Below are positions 16,953 to 29,708 of a DNA stretch of 64,000 nucleotides, piece after piece; within the stretch, counting starts at the first letter, position 1, and every line of letters starts with the position of its first letter. The translations under genes and the position numbers were made by a program. Under the pieces are notes generated by a model. The model worked only from the letters and a program-made list of their open reading frames with translations, searched no databases and had not been told where the DNA came from. Location of the stretch: the NCBI RefSeq assembly GCF_014201115.1, contig NZ_JACHDO010000001.1, positions 3,100,001-3,164,000 on the forward strand, given 5' to 3'. The stretch comes from Nocardiopsis metallicus (GTDB taxonomy: Bacteria; Actinomycetota; Actinomycetes; Streptosporangiales; Streptosporangiaceae).

Positions 16953-18602
16953 TCAGTCCCGGCCACCCCGGTAGCCGCCACGGTCATCGCGACCACCACG
17001 GTCCCGGTCGTCCCGACGGTTGTCACGACGCTCACGGGGAGCGGCGGCCGCCTCGGCCTCGGCGGCGGCTTCGTCAGCCTCCTCCTCGACGTCGGTCCAG
17101 ACGACACCGTCCTCGACGTCGCTGTCGACCAGCTCCACACCCTCGATCGCGGCGAGGCGCTCGTCGGCGTCGGTGACGCCCTCACGGTCCACCGAGGAGG
17201 CACGTGCGAAGTACTCGCGGGCGTCCTCGGTCCGGCCGAGCTCCTCCAGGACGTCGGCGTAGGCGTAGAACAACCGCGCCACATACGGCCGGGCGCGACG
17301 CTCCTTCAGCTCCGGTACCTGAAGCTCGGCCAAAGCGGCCTTGACGTCACCCATGTCGCGGCGGGCGCCAGCGGCGACGATCCGCAGCTCGATGCGCTCG
17401 TCCGCGTCCAGGTCCTTGCCGGCCGGGTCGTTGGCGATCTCAAGGGCCCGCTCGGGACGGCCGAGGCCTCGCTCGCAGTCAGCCATGATCGCCAGGAAGG
17501 TGTCCCGACCACTCATCCGCCGAGCAGCGCGCAGGTCGGAGAGAGCCTCCTGCCACTTGCCCACGGTGTAGGCGGCGATGCCAGAGGCCTCACGGACACT
17601 GGGCAGGCGGGAGGCCTTCCGACGTGCGTAGGCGGCGTGCTTGTAAGCCCGCTCCGGGTCCTCGTCCACGAGCAGACCAGCGGCCACGATGTGCTTGCCG
17701 ACCAGCTCGGCCAAGGTCTTGGGCAGCGAGTGCAGGTCGCGCTTGGTGTCCTTGTCCACCTGGTCGTAGGTCGCCTCTTCAGGCAGCGGCGGAGCGATGT
17801 CCGCCGGATCCCGGTCCTCACGCGGCGGTCGACGGTCGTCCCGCTGGAAGTCGCGACCGCGGTTGTCACGGCGGTCGTCGCGTCCGCGGTCTCCACCGGG
17901 ACCACCCCGGTAGCCGCCACGGTCATCGCGCCCGCGGTCCCCACCACGGAAGTCGCGACCGCCACCGCGACGGTCACCACCGCGGTCGTCCCGACGGTCC
18001 CGGTCACCGCGGTACCCGCCGCGGTCGCTACCGCCCGAACGATCATCACGGCCCCGATAACCACCCCGGTCATCACGACGGTCGCCGCCACCCCGATAGC
18101 CCCCGCGGTCGTCACGCCCGCGGTCTCCACCGGGACCACCCCGGTAGCCAGCACCGTCCTGACGCGGCGGTCGACGGTCGTCCCGCTGGAAGTCGCGACC
18201 GCGGTTGTCACGGCGGTCGTCGCGTCCGCGGTCTCCACCGGGACCACCCCGGTAGCCGCCACGGTCGTCACGCCCGCGGTCCCCACCACGGAAGTCGCGA
18301 CCGCCACCGCGACGGTCACCACCGCGGTCGTCCCGACGGTCCCGGTCACCGCGGTACCCGCCGCGGTCGCTACCGCCCGAACGATCATCACGGCCCCGAT
18401 AACCACCCCGGTCATCACGACGGTCGCCGCCACCCCGGAAGTTCCGGCGTTCACCACTTCTGTCGTCCCGGGAACCCCCGTCGCCAGACCGGGAACGGGA
18501 CTCGTCACCGCGCCCGCGACCGTCAGGCTCACCGGAGCGGTTACCGCTTTGGTCGTTTGCTCCGGAGCCCTCGCGGTCTCCCGATCGGCTGTCCTCAGTC
18601 AT
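16953..18602 (-). CDS. TPR protein with long RG/RD-rich repetitive N-terminal tail (Rv1691-like)
   Basis: The 549-aa protein has three parts. Residues 1-265 are almost only G, R, D, S and Y (RDDRGGYRG-type units), resembling RGG RNA-binding regions. Residues about 265-500 are helical repeats with TPR character (GIAAYTVGKWQEALSDLRAARR; VARLFYAYADVLEELGRTEDA), matching the tetratricopeptide protein between tyrS and the HAD gene in actinobacteria (Rv1691 by position). The C-terminus is an acidic stretch then another RGG-type tail. Residues about 56-147 and 170-261 are near-identical copies. The tail suggests RNA or ribosome interaction, fitting its rRNA neighbour, but this is inference. Confidence 0.8.
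   Translation of the reverse strand: MTEDSRSGDREGSGANDQSGNRSGEPDGRGRGDESRSRSGDGGSRDDRSGERRNFRGGGDRRDDRGGYRGRDDRSGGSDRGGYRGDRDRRDDRGGDRRGGGRDFRGGDRGRDDRGGYRGGPGGDRGRDDRRDNRGRDFQRDDRRPPRQDGAGYRGGPGGDRGRDDRGGYRGGGDRRDDRGGYRGRDDRSGGSDRGGYRGDRDRRDDRGGDRRGGGRDFRGGDRGRDDRGGYRGGPGGDRGRDDRRDNRGRDFQRDDRRPPREDRDPADIAPPLPEEATYDQVDKDTKRDLHSLPKTLAELVGKHIVAAGLLVDEDPERAYKHAAYARRKASRLPSVREASGIAAYTVGKWQEALSDLRAARRMSGRDTFLAIMADCERGLGRPERALEIANDPAGKDLDADERIELRIVAAGARRDMGDVKAALAELQVPELKERRARPYVARLFYAYADVLEELGRTEDAREYFARASSVDREGVTDADERLAAIEGVELVDSDVEDGVVWTDVEEEADEAAAEAEAAAAPRERRDNRRDDRDRGGRDDRGGYRGGRD
17821..18095 (-). repeat. 275-bp direct repeat, copy B (in TPR gene)
   Basis: This segment is repeated at 18163-18437, offset 342 bp (114 codons), with only two mismatches by direct reading. 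It keeps the reading frame and encodes about 92 residues of RGG/RDD sequence. Confidence 0.9.
18163..18437 (-). repeat. 275-bp direct repeat, copy A (in TPR gene)
   Basis: Partner of 17821-18095. The near-identity, including synonymous positions, points to a recent in-frame duplication or gene conversion. Each copy also contains shorter internal repeats such as RDDRGGYRG. Confidence 0.9.
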
Positions 18603-18810
18603 CCAACCCGTCCGTCAACACTCAAAAGCGCTGCCACCTTGAGCAGTAGCAGCGCGTAGTAGTACTCGTACCTTCCAGCTTACGACATAGCGCACCCACG
18701 CATCACCAAAGCCGCAGGACAGGACCGTGTGGTGATCTGACTCTCCTGACAACCCACCTACCACACAACACCCCCACCCCCGCATTCACATGTTCACAAA
18801 CCCCCACAAC
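18603..18810. other. TPR gene upstream region
   Basis: This roughly 210-bp gap lies between the TPR start and the rRNA terminator. It must contain the TPR promoter; no consensus pair stands out. The part from about 18740 to 18810 is rich in C and A on the plus strand. Confidence 0.3.
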
Positions 18811-18855
18811 AAAAAAGGAGGAGGCCCGCTCCGAAGAACGAACCCCCTCCCCTCA
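18811..18855 (-). terminator. rRNA operon intrinsic terminator with UUCG loop
   Basis: On the minus strand the RNA folds into a 15-bp stem (GGAGGGG then GUUCGUUC, pairing with GAGCGGGC then CUCCUCC, counting G-U pairs) closed by a UUCG tetraloop and followed by six U residues. It begins just after the 5S 3' end, so it terminates the 16S-23S-5S transcript. Confidence 0.88.
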
Positions 18856-18861
18856 AGAAAA

Positions 18862-18979
18862 ACCGTGGCAGCGACCTACTCTCCCACCCCATCACAGAGC
18901 AGTACCATCAGCGCAAGGAGACTTAACGACCGGGTTCGGAATGAGACCGGGTGTGACCCTCCTGCTAAAACCACCACGG
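18862..18979 (-). rRNA. rrf: 5S ribosomal RNA
   Basis: The minus strand shows the conserved CCGAACCCGGTCGTTAAG core and complementary ends (CGTGGTGGTTTT with AACCGTGGCAGCG on the plus strand). Length is about 117-118 nt. Ends are approximate. It follows 23S by about 90 bp. Confidence 0.93.
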
Positions 18980-19073
18980 AAACCAACAACCACCATGACT
19001 CAACCCCGAAAGGGAATCACGACAGCCAAGCTTTCGTGAACAAGCGTGCGCGAACATCCAATTATCTGCAGCG

Positions 19074-24031
<4,958 letters not shown>

Positions 24032-24612
24032 GTCAAACAACCCATCCCGGCGACCGCGAGGGTCAGCCTGGGGTGAGTAAACCTAGAAGAAATCCTGACC
24101 GATCATCTCGCGATGACCAATCAAAGGAACCCTACGCACCGAAGTGCGTCGGGGCCAAAACAAACATGGCTTAAAGAAAATCAAACACGCGCTGTTGAGT
24201 TCTCAAGAAACAATCACTCTTCCCGTACAAGCGCCGGAACCAGCTGGTTCCGTCTGCTCTTCCGTGGAAGGCTTTCTGCGTTTTGGCCGCTTTCGCGTCC
24301 GGTCCACCGCGTGAGCGGCAGATACGCTGTGTTGTGTCTTTACTTTATCAGGTGTTCCGCGCCCCGCCAAATCGGCGGTTTGTGTTGTTCCTGATCGGGG
24401 TAAAGCCCGTTGTGCTTTTCCCAGTCTAGCGTTTCCTCGGCGGTGTTTTCACCGCGTTGTTTCCGCTGGCCTGTTCGAAGCAACTCCCCGAGCCTACATG
24501 CTCCGAGCACTGCTCGGATCAACTTGCTCGGAAGAGGATGTCTGTGATCGCGGCACGGTGCTGAGCCAGAACCCGAACAGGGCCTGCTCACCGTCCCGCA
24601 GCGACTCCTAAG
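24032..24612 (-). promoter_or_regulatory. rRNA operon leader
   Basis: No gene is present. On the minus strand the element TTGAGAACTCAACAGCG (plus 24190-24206) is the conserved actinobacterial rRNA leader sequence associated with antitermination and processing. A perfect hairpin GCGGTG-tttt-CACCGC lies at 24440-24455. Possible extra promoter-like pairs occur (for example TTGGCG, 17 nt, TAAAGT near 24338-24370), but I cannot rank them. Confidence 0.55.
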
Positions 24613-24641
24613 ACTATAGGCAGCTCTTCGACAGACGTCAA
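24613..24641 (-). promoter_or_regulatory. rRNA operon promoter
   Basis: The minus strand carries TTGACG (24641-24636), a 17-nt spacer and TATAGT (24618-24613), close to the sigma-70-type consensus. It lies about 580 bp upstream of 16S, an expected distance for the most distal of several rRNA promoters. Confidence 0.7.
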
Positions 24642-25035
24642 GTCAGGACCCGGATCAGGCGCCATCTCGGCGATCCGGGCCTCGGTCGCCCCTGATCGGG
24701 CGGCTTCTCAAGGCCCTGACGTGCGCGGTCCTCACACCAGGATCGCGTCGTTACGTCGGCAGTTGTCAGACATCGACCATCTTGCCCGGATCATGCCAAG
24801 ACCAAACCCCAGCTTGAGCGAACATCTGCGATCAGCCCCGACGAACACCCCAGCCACAGGAGGGACCCGATGGAGGCCCCCTACGGGTGGACGGGGAGTC
24901 AGCCGGAAACAACGAAGGGCCAGCCCCCGGGGAGGGGCCGGCCCTTGGCCTGTTCCGTCAGCACACGCCTCTGTCAGCACGTGCTCGGTCAGCGTGACGT
25001 CATGGCACCATCACGTCATCCGCCATCGGTCGGCG
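24642..25035. other. gap between rRNA promoter and tyrS
   Basis: About 390 bp without a supported gene. It contains the tyrS terminator at 24915-24946. The short frame at 24732-24980 on the minus strand has no coding character. Confidence 0.6.
24915..24946 (-). terminator. tyrS terminator
   Basis: A 14-bp stem with one G-U pair (AAGGGCC arm at 24940-24946 pairing with 24915-24921, continuing inward) and a short loop lies about 90 bp after the tyrS stop. On the minus strand CGTTGTTTCC follows. Confidence 0.75.
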
Positions 25036-26334
25036 CTAGCCCTTGAGGACGACCCCACCGATGTTGCGCTTGCCCTTGCGGAGTACGACGAAGCGGTCCG
25101 CGAGCACGTCGTCCGCGCTGAGCCTGGCCTCGACGTCGGTCACCTTCACGTTGTTCACGTAGGCGCCGCCCTCCTGGATGGCGCGACGGGCCGCCGACTT
25201 GCTCGGGGTCAGACCGCTCTGTGCGAACAGGTCGGTGACGAGCAGCTCGCCGACCGGACCCTCGACCTCGGCCTTGGGCACCTCGGCCAGGGCCGCGTCC
25301 AGGGTGCGACCGTCCAGGTCGGACAGGTCGGCACGGCCGAACAGGGCCAGGCTGGCGTCCTTGACCTTGCGGGTCTCCGCCTCACCGTGGACAAGCGTCG
25401 TCAGCGTCTCCGCCAGCCTGCGCTGCGCGGCCCGCGCCTGCGGCCGCTCCTGCGTCTGCTGCTCGAGGTCTTCGATCTCCTCCCGTGAGAGGAAGCTGAA
25501 CACCTTGAGGTAGCGGATGACGTCGCGGTCGTCGGCGTTGAACCAGAACTGGTAGAAGGCGTACGGCGAGGTGAGCTCGGGGTCGAGCCAGACCGTGCCG
25601 GTCTCGGTCTTGCCGAACTTGGTGCCGTCGGCCTTGGTCAGCAGGTTGGTGGTCAGGGCGTGCGCCTGGCCGTGCGGCTCGTTGCCGTCCATCCGGCGGA
25701 CCAGGTCCAGGCCGGCGGTGATGTTGCCCCACTGGTCGGAGCCGCCGGTCTGGAGCGTGCAGCCGTAGCGCCGGTAGAGCTCGACGTAGTCGTAGGACTG
25801 CAGGAGCACGTAGCTGAACTCGGTGTAGCTCATGCCCTCACCGTCGAGACGGCTCTTGACCGTCTCGCGGGCCAGCATCTGGTTGATGCTGAAGTGCTTG
25901 CCGACGTCGCGGAGCAGCTCGATCGCGTTGATCCCGCCCAGCCAGTCGCCGTTGTTGGCGAGGATGGCGTCGGTGGGGCCCGCCTGCTCGCCCTCGGGGG
26001 TGAAGCGCAGGAAGGCCGAGAGCTGCCCGGCCAGGTTGTCCACCCAGCCCCGTACCGTCTCCACCGAGTTCATCTGACGCTCGGCGCTGGGCTTGGGGTC
26101 ACCGATGAGGCCCGTGCCACCGCCGACGAGGGCGATGGGGCGGTGCCCGGCCTGCTGGAAGCGGGCCAGGGTGAGTGCCTGGGTGAGGTGGCCCACGTGC
26201 AGACTGCCCGCGGTCGGGTCGAAACCGCAATAGAGGGTGATCGGACCATCGGCCAGCGCCTTGCGAAGTGCGTCAAGGTCGGTCGTCTGCGCGATCAGGC
26301 CGCGCCACTGGAGTTCGTCGATGATGTCGATCAC
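25036..26334 (-). CDS. tyrS: tyrosyl-tRNA synthetase
   Basis: A 432-aa class I aminoacyl-tRNA synthetase. The HIGH-type motif is HVGH (GSLHVGHL, about residue 47), the tyrosine site segment is QSYDYVELYRRYGCTLQTGGSDQWGN, and the KMSKS-type loop is KFGKTETG. A C-terminal S4 domain (SKSAARRAIQEGGAYVNNVKV) completes it. It charges tRNA-Tyr in the cytosol. The start is GTG at 26334. No T-box signature is visible upstream. Its place upstream of a TPR/HAD/tlyA block matches other actinobacteria, with the rRNA operon inserted between tyrS and the TPR gene. Confidence 0.97.
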   Translation of the reverse strand: MIDIIDELQWRGLIAQTTDLDALRKALADGPITLYCGFDPTAGSLHVGHLTQALTLARFQQAGHRPIALVGGGTGLIGDPKPSAERQMNSVETVRGWVDNLAGQLSAFLRFTPEGEQAGPTDAILANNGDWLGGINAIELLRDVGKHFSINQMLARETVKSRLDGEGMSYTEFSYVLLQSYDYVELYRRYGCTLQTGGSDQWGNITAGLDLVRRMDGNEPHGQAHALTTNLLTKADGTKFGKTETGTVWLDPELTSPYAFYQFWFNADDRDVIRYLKVFSFLSREEIEDLEQQTQERPQARAAQRRLAETLTTLVHGEAETRKVKDASLALFGRADLSDLDGRTLDAALAEVPKAEVEGPVGELLVTDLFAQSGLTPSKSAARRAIQEGGAYVNNVKVTDVEARLSADDVLADRFVVLRKGKRNIGGVVLKG

Positions 26335-26508
26335 TGTGTGGCTCTCTGTTGTGTAGGCGGGCCCTTCGGCCCGATCTGCCTAGCAGTGTAGGTCGGGTAC
26401 ACACGTGGATCACCCGGTTTTCCCTCACACGGCAACGCTATCGGCTGCACGCCACTCCAGTTCACACGACCTCCCGAGCCCCGCTTCCCGGCCTCGGAGC
26501 GAGAGCCC
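26335..26508. promoter_or_regulatory. tyrS upstream region
   Basis: On the minus strand TACACT (about 26395) could be the tyrS -10, and a GGGCC-gaa-GGCCC hairpin lies in the leader near 26363-26377. No T-box consensus is present. The assignment is weak. Confidence 0.35.
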
Positions 26509-26549
26509 TTGACCAACAAAGCTAATGCCATTAGCTTTAAGGCTATACC
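26509..26549 (+). promoter_or_regulatory. TetR-type operator and promoter of the hydrolase operon
   Basis: A perfect inverted repeat at 26518-26538 has 9-bp arms AAAGCTAAT and ATTAGCTTT around GCC. It stands out in GC-rich DNA and has the size and symmetry of a TetR-family operator. TTGACC (26509-26514) just upstream could be a -35, placing the -10 inside the right arm so that bound repressor would block RNA polymerase. The likely ligand protein is the TetR encoded two genes on. Confidence 0.72.
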
Positions 26550-26627
26550 CATGAGCCTACTGACGCGGGCCGCGCACCCGGCGCGCCCAGCCAACGCCAC
26601 CGGCTCAACGGACGAGGGAGCACCGCC

Positions 26628-27458
26628 ATGCACCACCTCCAGCGCCCCGAGGGGCGTATCGCCTACGACCTCTACGGGGCCCAGAACGCCGGAACACTGG
26701 TGGTCTGCGTGCCCGGGATGTTCGACCACCGTGCCTCCTTCCGCTTCGTGGGTGCGGCTCTCGCGACCGCCGGGTACCGCGTGGCCGCCATGGACCTGCG
26801 CGGGCACGGGGACAGCGACCTCACCTTCAGCGATCACACCGACCGCGCAGCGGCGACCGACGCGATCGCCCTGGCCGAGGAGCTGAACCAGGGGGCGGCC
26901 GGCGCGAGGGTCGTGATGGCGGGCAACTCGTTGGGCGCCGGAGCGGTGACCATCGCCGCCCTCGACCGTCCGGACCTGGTCGCCGGGATCGCCCTGCTCG
27001 GTCCCTTCCTGCGGGCCCCGGAGGCCGGCTGGGCGAAGCGGGCCCTGCTCAAGGTCCTGCTCGCCCGCCCCTGGGCGCCCCGGGCGCTGACGCTCTTCTA
27101 CGACAAGCTCCACGCCGGGCGGATCCCCGAAGGACACGCCGAGCAGCTGGAGCGGGTGCTCCGGATGCTCCGCCCCGCCGAGCGCTACCGGGCGATCCGG
27201 GAGACCATCAACGGCCCGAAGGTGTCGGAGGAGCGGATCCAGGGGGCCGAGCCCCCCGTAGCCGAGGCCGTGGTGATCATGGGCGAGCAGGATCCGGACT
27301 GGCCGGATCCCCGGGCCGAGGCGGCCTGGGTGGCCTCGGTGGTGGAGGGCCGCGTGGTCATGGTCCCCGAGTGCGGCCACTACCCGCAGTCGCAGCGCCC
27401 CGACGTGGTGGCGCCCGCCCTGGTCGACCTCGCAGAGAGGGTGAACGCCGGTGCCTAG
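26628..27458 (+). CDS. alpha/beta-hydrolase
   Basis: The 276-aa protein has the alpha/beta-hydrolase order: VVCVPGMFDHRASF (oxyanion strand), AMDLRGHGDSD, nucleophile elbow GNSLGA (Ser about residue 100), acidic residue in IMGEQDPDWPD and His in PECGHYPQSQRP. It is probably an esterase or other small-molecule hydrolase; the substrate is unknown. It is the first gene after the palindrome and overlaps the tetR gene by 8 bp, so it is probably repressed by that regulator. Confidence 0.88.
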   Translation: MHHLQRPEGRIAYDLYGAQNAGTLVVCVPGMFDHRASFRFVGAALATAGYRVAAMDLRGHGDSDLTFSDHTDRAAATDAIALAEELNQGAAGARVVMAGNSLGAGAVTIAALDRPDLVAGIALLGPFLRAPEAGWAKRALLKVLLARPWAPRALTLFYDKLHAGRIPEGHAEQLERVLRMLRPAERYRAIRETINGPKVSEERIQGAEPPVAEAVVIMGEQDPDWPDPRAEAAWVASVVEGRVVMVPECGHYPQSQRPDVVAPALVDLAERVNAGA

Positions 27459-28101
27459 GGTCGGCCTCACCCCCGCTCTGATCGCGGCCGAGGCCGCCGC
27501 GCTCAGCGACGAACGGGGTTTCGACGAGCTGTCCCTGGCCGCGGTCGCCAAACGATTCGGGGTCGCGCCGCCGAGCCTGTACAAGCACGTCGACGGACTG
27601 GCCGGGCTGCGCCGGGAGGTGTCCCTGCTCACCGTGACCGAACTGGGCGACCGGCTCCAGAGCGCCGCGGTCGGGCTCTCCGGACCAGAGGCGGTCCGCG
27701 CGCTCTTCACCGCCTACCGGAACTACGCGCACGAGCACCCTGGCGGCTACACCGCGACACAGCGGGCGCCCGACCCGTCGGACACCGAGGCCTCGAGGAT
27801 CTACGCCCGGCCCGTCCAGGTGATCGCGGCGGTGCTGCGCGGCTTCGACATCCCCGAGAACCAGATGGTCCACACGATCCGTGCGCTGCGCAGCGCCGTG
27901 CACGGCTTCATCGACCTGGAGGCGCAGGGCGGGTTCAGGATGCCCGAGAACATCGACGAGAGCTACGACGTACTGGTGGAGGGCTTCATCCGCGCCCTGG
28001 AGCGCTGGCCCGCGAGTGCCACTGGACGCGGTACCGGACACAACACCCGACACGGCACCGGACACGCCGCTGACCACACCACACCCGAGGGAGAGAACTG
28101 A
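27451..28101 (+). CDS. TetR-family transcriptional regulator (WHG-type C-terminus)
   Basis: The N-terminal helix-turn-helix lies at residues about 8-55 (LSLAAVAKRFGVAPPSLYKHVDGLAGL). The C-terminal ligand domain ends with IRALRSAVHGFIDLEAQGGF, the pattern of TetR proteins with a WHG domain. A low-complexity tail (TGRGTGHNTRHGTGH) follows. The GTG start lies inside the hydrolase gene, and the stop overlaps the next ATG by one base, so the three genes are translationally linked. It likely autoregulates through the palindrome at 26518-26538. Confidence 0.9.
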   Translation: MPRVGLTPALIAAEAAALSDERGFDELSLAAVAKRFGVAPPSLYKHVDGLAGLRREVSLLTVTELGDRLQSAAVGLSGPEAVRALFTAYRNYAHEHPGGYTATQRAPDPSDTEASRIYARPVQVIAAVLRGFDIPENQMVHTIRALRSAVHGFIDLEAQGGFRMPENIDESYDVLVEGFIRALERWPASATGRGTGHNTRHGTGHAADHTTPEGEN

Positions 28102-28679
28102 TGCTGGCCGGACACTTCGGAGTAGCCGGGATCGTCAAGGCGTGGCGACCCGGGATCCCCATGGCGGCACTGCTGGTCGCCACCCAGTTACCTGACCTGG
28201 TCTTCGTACCCCTGAGCCTGGCCGGGTTGGAGACCATGGAAGCCGCCGAACCCGGCCTGTCCGGGTACGGTTCCCTGCTCATCGCAGCCGAATACTCGCA
28301 CTCGCTGGTAGGGAACCTCCTTCTCGCCGTCCTGGTGGGACTGCTCGTGCACTACTTCCTCAGGGAGCGGTGGGGGCGCGACGCCGGTCTGGTCCTGGGC
28401 TCGGTGGTGTTCAGCCACTGGCTCCTCGACCTGCTGGTGCACCGCCCGGACCTGCCGATCCTCCCGGGGAACGCGGGTGCGTTCCCCCTGCTCGGCATGG
28501 GGTTGTGGGAGAACCCCGCGGCGAGCGCCGTGGTCGAGGGTGCGCTGGTCCTGGCCGGTGTCGTGCTCTACACCTGGCGCACCCTGCGCGACCAGCCCCG
28601 CCCGGTGCGCGCCTGGTCCTACAGCGCCGGGATCACGCTGCTGCTGGTGGGTTCCTTCGTGCTCGACCTCCTGGGCTGA
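28101..28679 (+). CDS. YdjM/LexA-binding-type inner-membrane hydrolase family protein
   Basis: This 192-aa membrane protein has about five hydrophobic helices. It shows a His and Asp pattern typical of metal-dependent membrane hydrolases of the YdjM/DUF457 kind: AGHFGV at the N-terminus, QLPDLVFVP, EYSHSLVGN and FSHWLLDLLVHRPDLP. The biochemical role is unknown. It shares a TGATG junction with tetR and is the third gene of the unit, so its expression should follow the TetR ligand. Confidence 0.78.
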   Translation: MLAGHFGVAGIVKAWRPGIPMAALLVATQLPDLVFVPLSLAGLETMEAAEPGLSGYGSLLIAAEYSHSLVGNLLLAVLVGLLVHYFLRERWGRDAGLVLGSVVFSHWLLDLLVHRPDLPILPGNAGAFPLLGMGLWENPAASAVVEGALVLAGVVLYTWRTLRDQPRPVRAWSYSAGITLLLVGSFVLDLLG

Positions 28680-28806
28680 GGCGTGTGGCCAGGCAGGTCT
28701 GACCGCGGGCGGTGTTACGGGCCGGCCATGTGATGGGCCAAGCTTGAGGGACCCGGACCGGACGACCCGCCCGTCACGGCAGGCAAGAAAGTGTTGGAGT
28801 TCCCCA
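28680..28806 (+). other. gap before the HNH gene
   Basis: 127 bp with GTTGGAG as ribosome-binding site before the ATG at 28807. No clear terminator or promoter is seen, so the HNH gene may be read through from the TetR operon or have its own promoter. Confidence 0.35.
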
Positions 28807-29571
28807 ATGGCCAAGAAGTCCTCCGCCAAACCCCCGAGCAGGACCGGATCCACCGGCAGGGGCGGCAAGAGCAGCAAGGGCGGTAAGCCCGCCTCCAGGC
28901 TGACCGCGATCGCCGGTACGGTCATCGGTCTGCTGGTGATCGCCGCCTTCGCGCTGCAGCAGCTGGGGGTGATCGACCTGGAGGTCACTGACTCCGGCAC
29001 CGGACAGCAGGGATCCCCCGCAGGCACCTCCTCCTCCGACGTCGAACAGGCCAGACAGCAGTTGGAGGAGCTGACGATCGAGGAGGAGTACGACCCGCCC
29101 GGATACGACCGGGCGCTCTTCCCGCACTGGGACAGAGGGGTGGAGGACAACTGCACCACCCGCCAGGTCGTGCTGCTCCGCGACGGCGAGGACGTGGAGA
29201 CCGACGAGAACTGTCAGCCGGTGTCCGGTTCCTGGTACAGCCCCTTCGACAGCGAGACCTTCACCGACGCGCAGGACATCGACATCGACCACATGGTGGC
29301 CCTCAAGGAGGGGTGGCGGTCGGGTGCCCACGCCTGGTCGACCGAGGAGCGCCAGCGGTTCGCCAACGACCTCGACTCCTCCCAGCTGTGGGCGGTGAGC
29401 GCCTCGAGCAACCGTTCCAAGGGCGACGCGGACCCGGCGAACTGGCTACCGCCGACAGAGTCCTTTCACTGTGACTACGTGGTCTCCTGGATCGAGGTCA
29501 AGCACGTGTGGAACCTGAGCGCGGACCCGGAGGAGGAGGCGGCGCTGCGCGAGGTCCTCGACGGCTGCTGA
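28807..29571 (+). CDS. membrane-anchored HNH nuclease (DUF1524/GmrSD C-terminal type)
   Basis: A 254-aa protein with a basic Ser/Gly/Lys-rich N-terminus, one transmembrane helix (residues about 32-55, LTAIAGTVIGLLVIAAFAL), a linker, and an extracellular DUF1524 HNH domain. The domain carries DIDHMVALKEGWRSGAH, the His-Ala-Trp segment AHAWS, LWAVSASSNRSKGDADPANW and a closing Cys. Two further Cys pairs (NCTTR, ENCQP, FHCDY, DGC) may form disulfides, fitting export. Such secreted nucleases are common in actinobacteria and may degrade external DNA. The ATG follows GTTGGAG. Confidence 0.85.
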   Translation: MAKKSSAKPPSRTGSTGRGGKSSKGGKPASRLTAIAGTVIGLLVIAAFALQQLGVIDLEVTDSGTGQQGSPAGTSSSDVEQARQQLEELTIEEEYDPPGYDRALFPHWDRGVEDNCTTRQVVLLRDGEDVETDENCQPVSGSWYSPFDSETFTDAQDIDIDHMVALKEGWRSGAHAWSTEERQRFANDLDSSQLWAVSASSNRSKGDADPANWLPPTESFHCDYVVSWIEVKHVWNLSADPEEEAALREVLDGC

Positions 29572-29593
29572 TCCCTGCCGCGCCGTACTTCAC

Positions 29594-29634
29594 CGGGTCG
29601 GGCCGACCTTCTCCCGTGTGGTCGGCCCGACCCG
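29594..29634. terminator. bidirectional terminator between convergent genes
   Basis: A perfect 14-bp inverted repeat (29594-29607 and 29621-29634, 13-nt loop) lies in the gap between the convergent HNH and secreted-protein genes. It has no long T-run, as is common in high-GC actinobacteria. Confidence 0.8.
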
Positions 29635-29708
29635 CGGTGTTTCCACGGCCCGATCCGTTCTCGCAGTCCCCGACCTGTACCGGCATCGGCCCTGCCGCGG
29701 GCCTCCGC

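Noticed and set aside
17513..18659. Several long V/T-rich or H/R-rich frames overlapping the TPR gene.
   Set aside because: They are shadows produced by the repetitive RGG-coding DNA; only the minus frame 16953-18602 has a TPR domain.
26335..26627. A T-box leader for tyrS.
   Set aside because: Neither a specifier-loop pattern nor the T-box TGGNACCGCG consensus is present.
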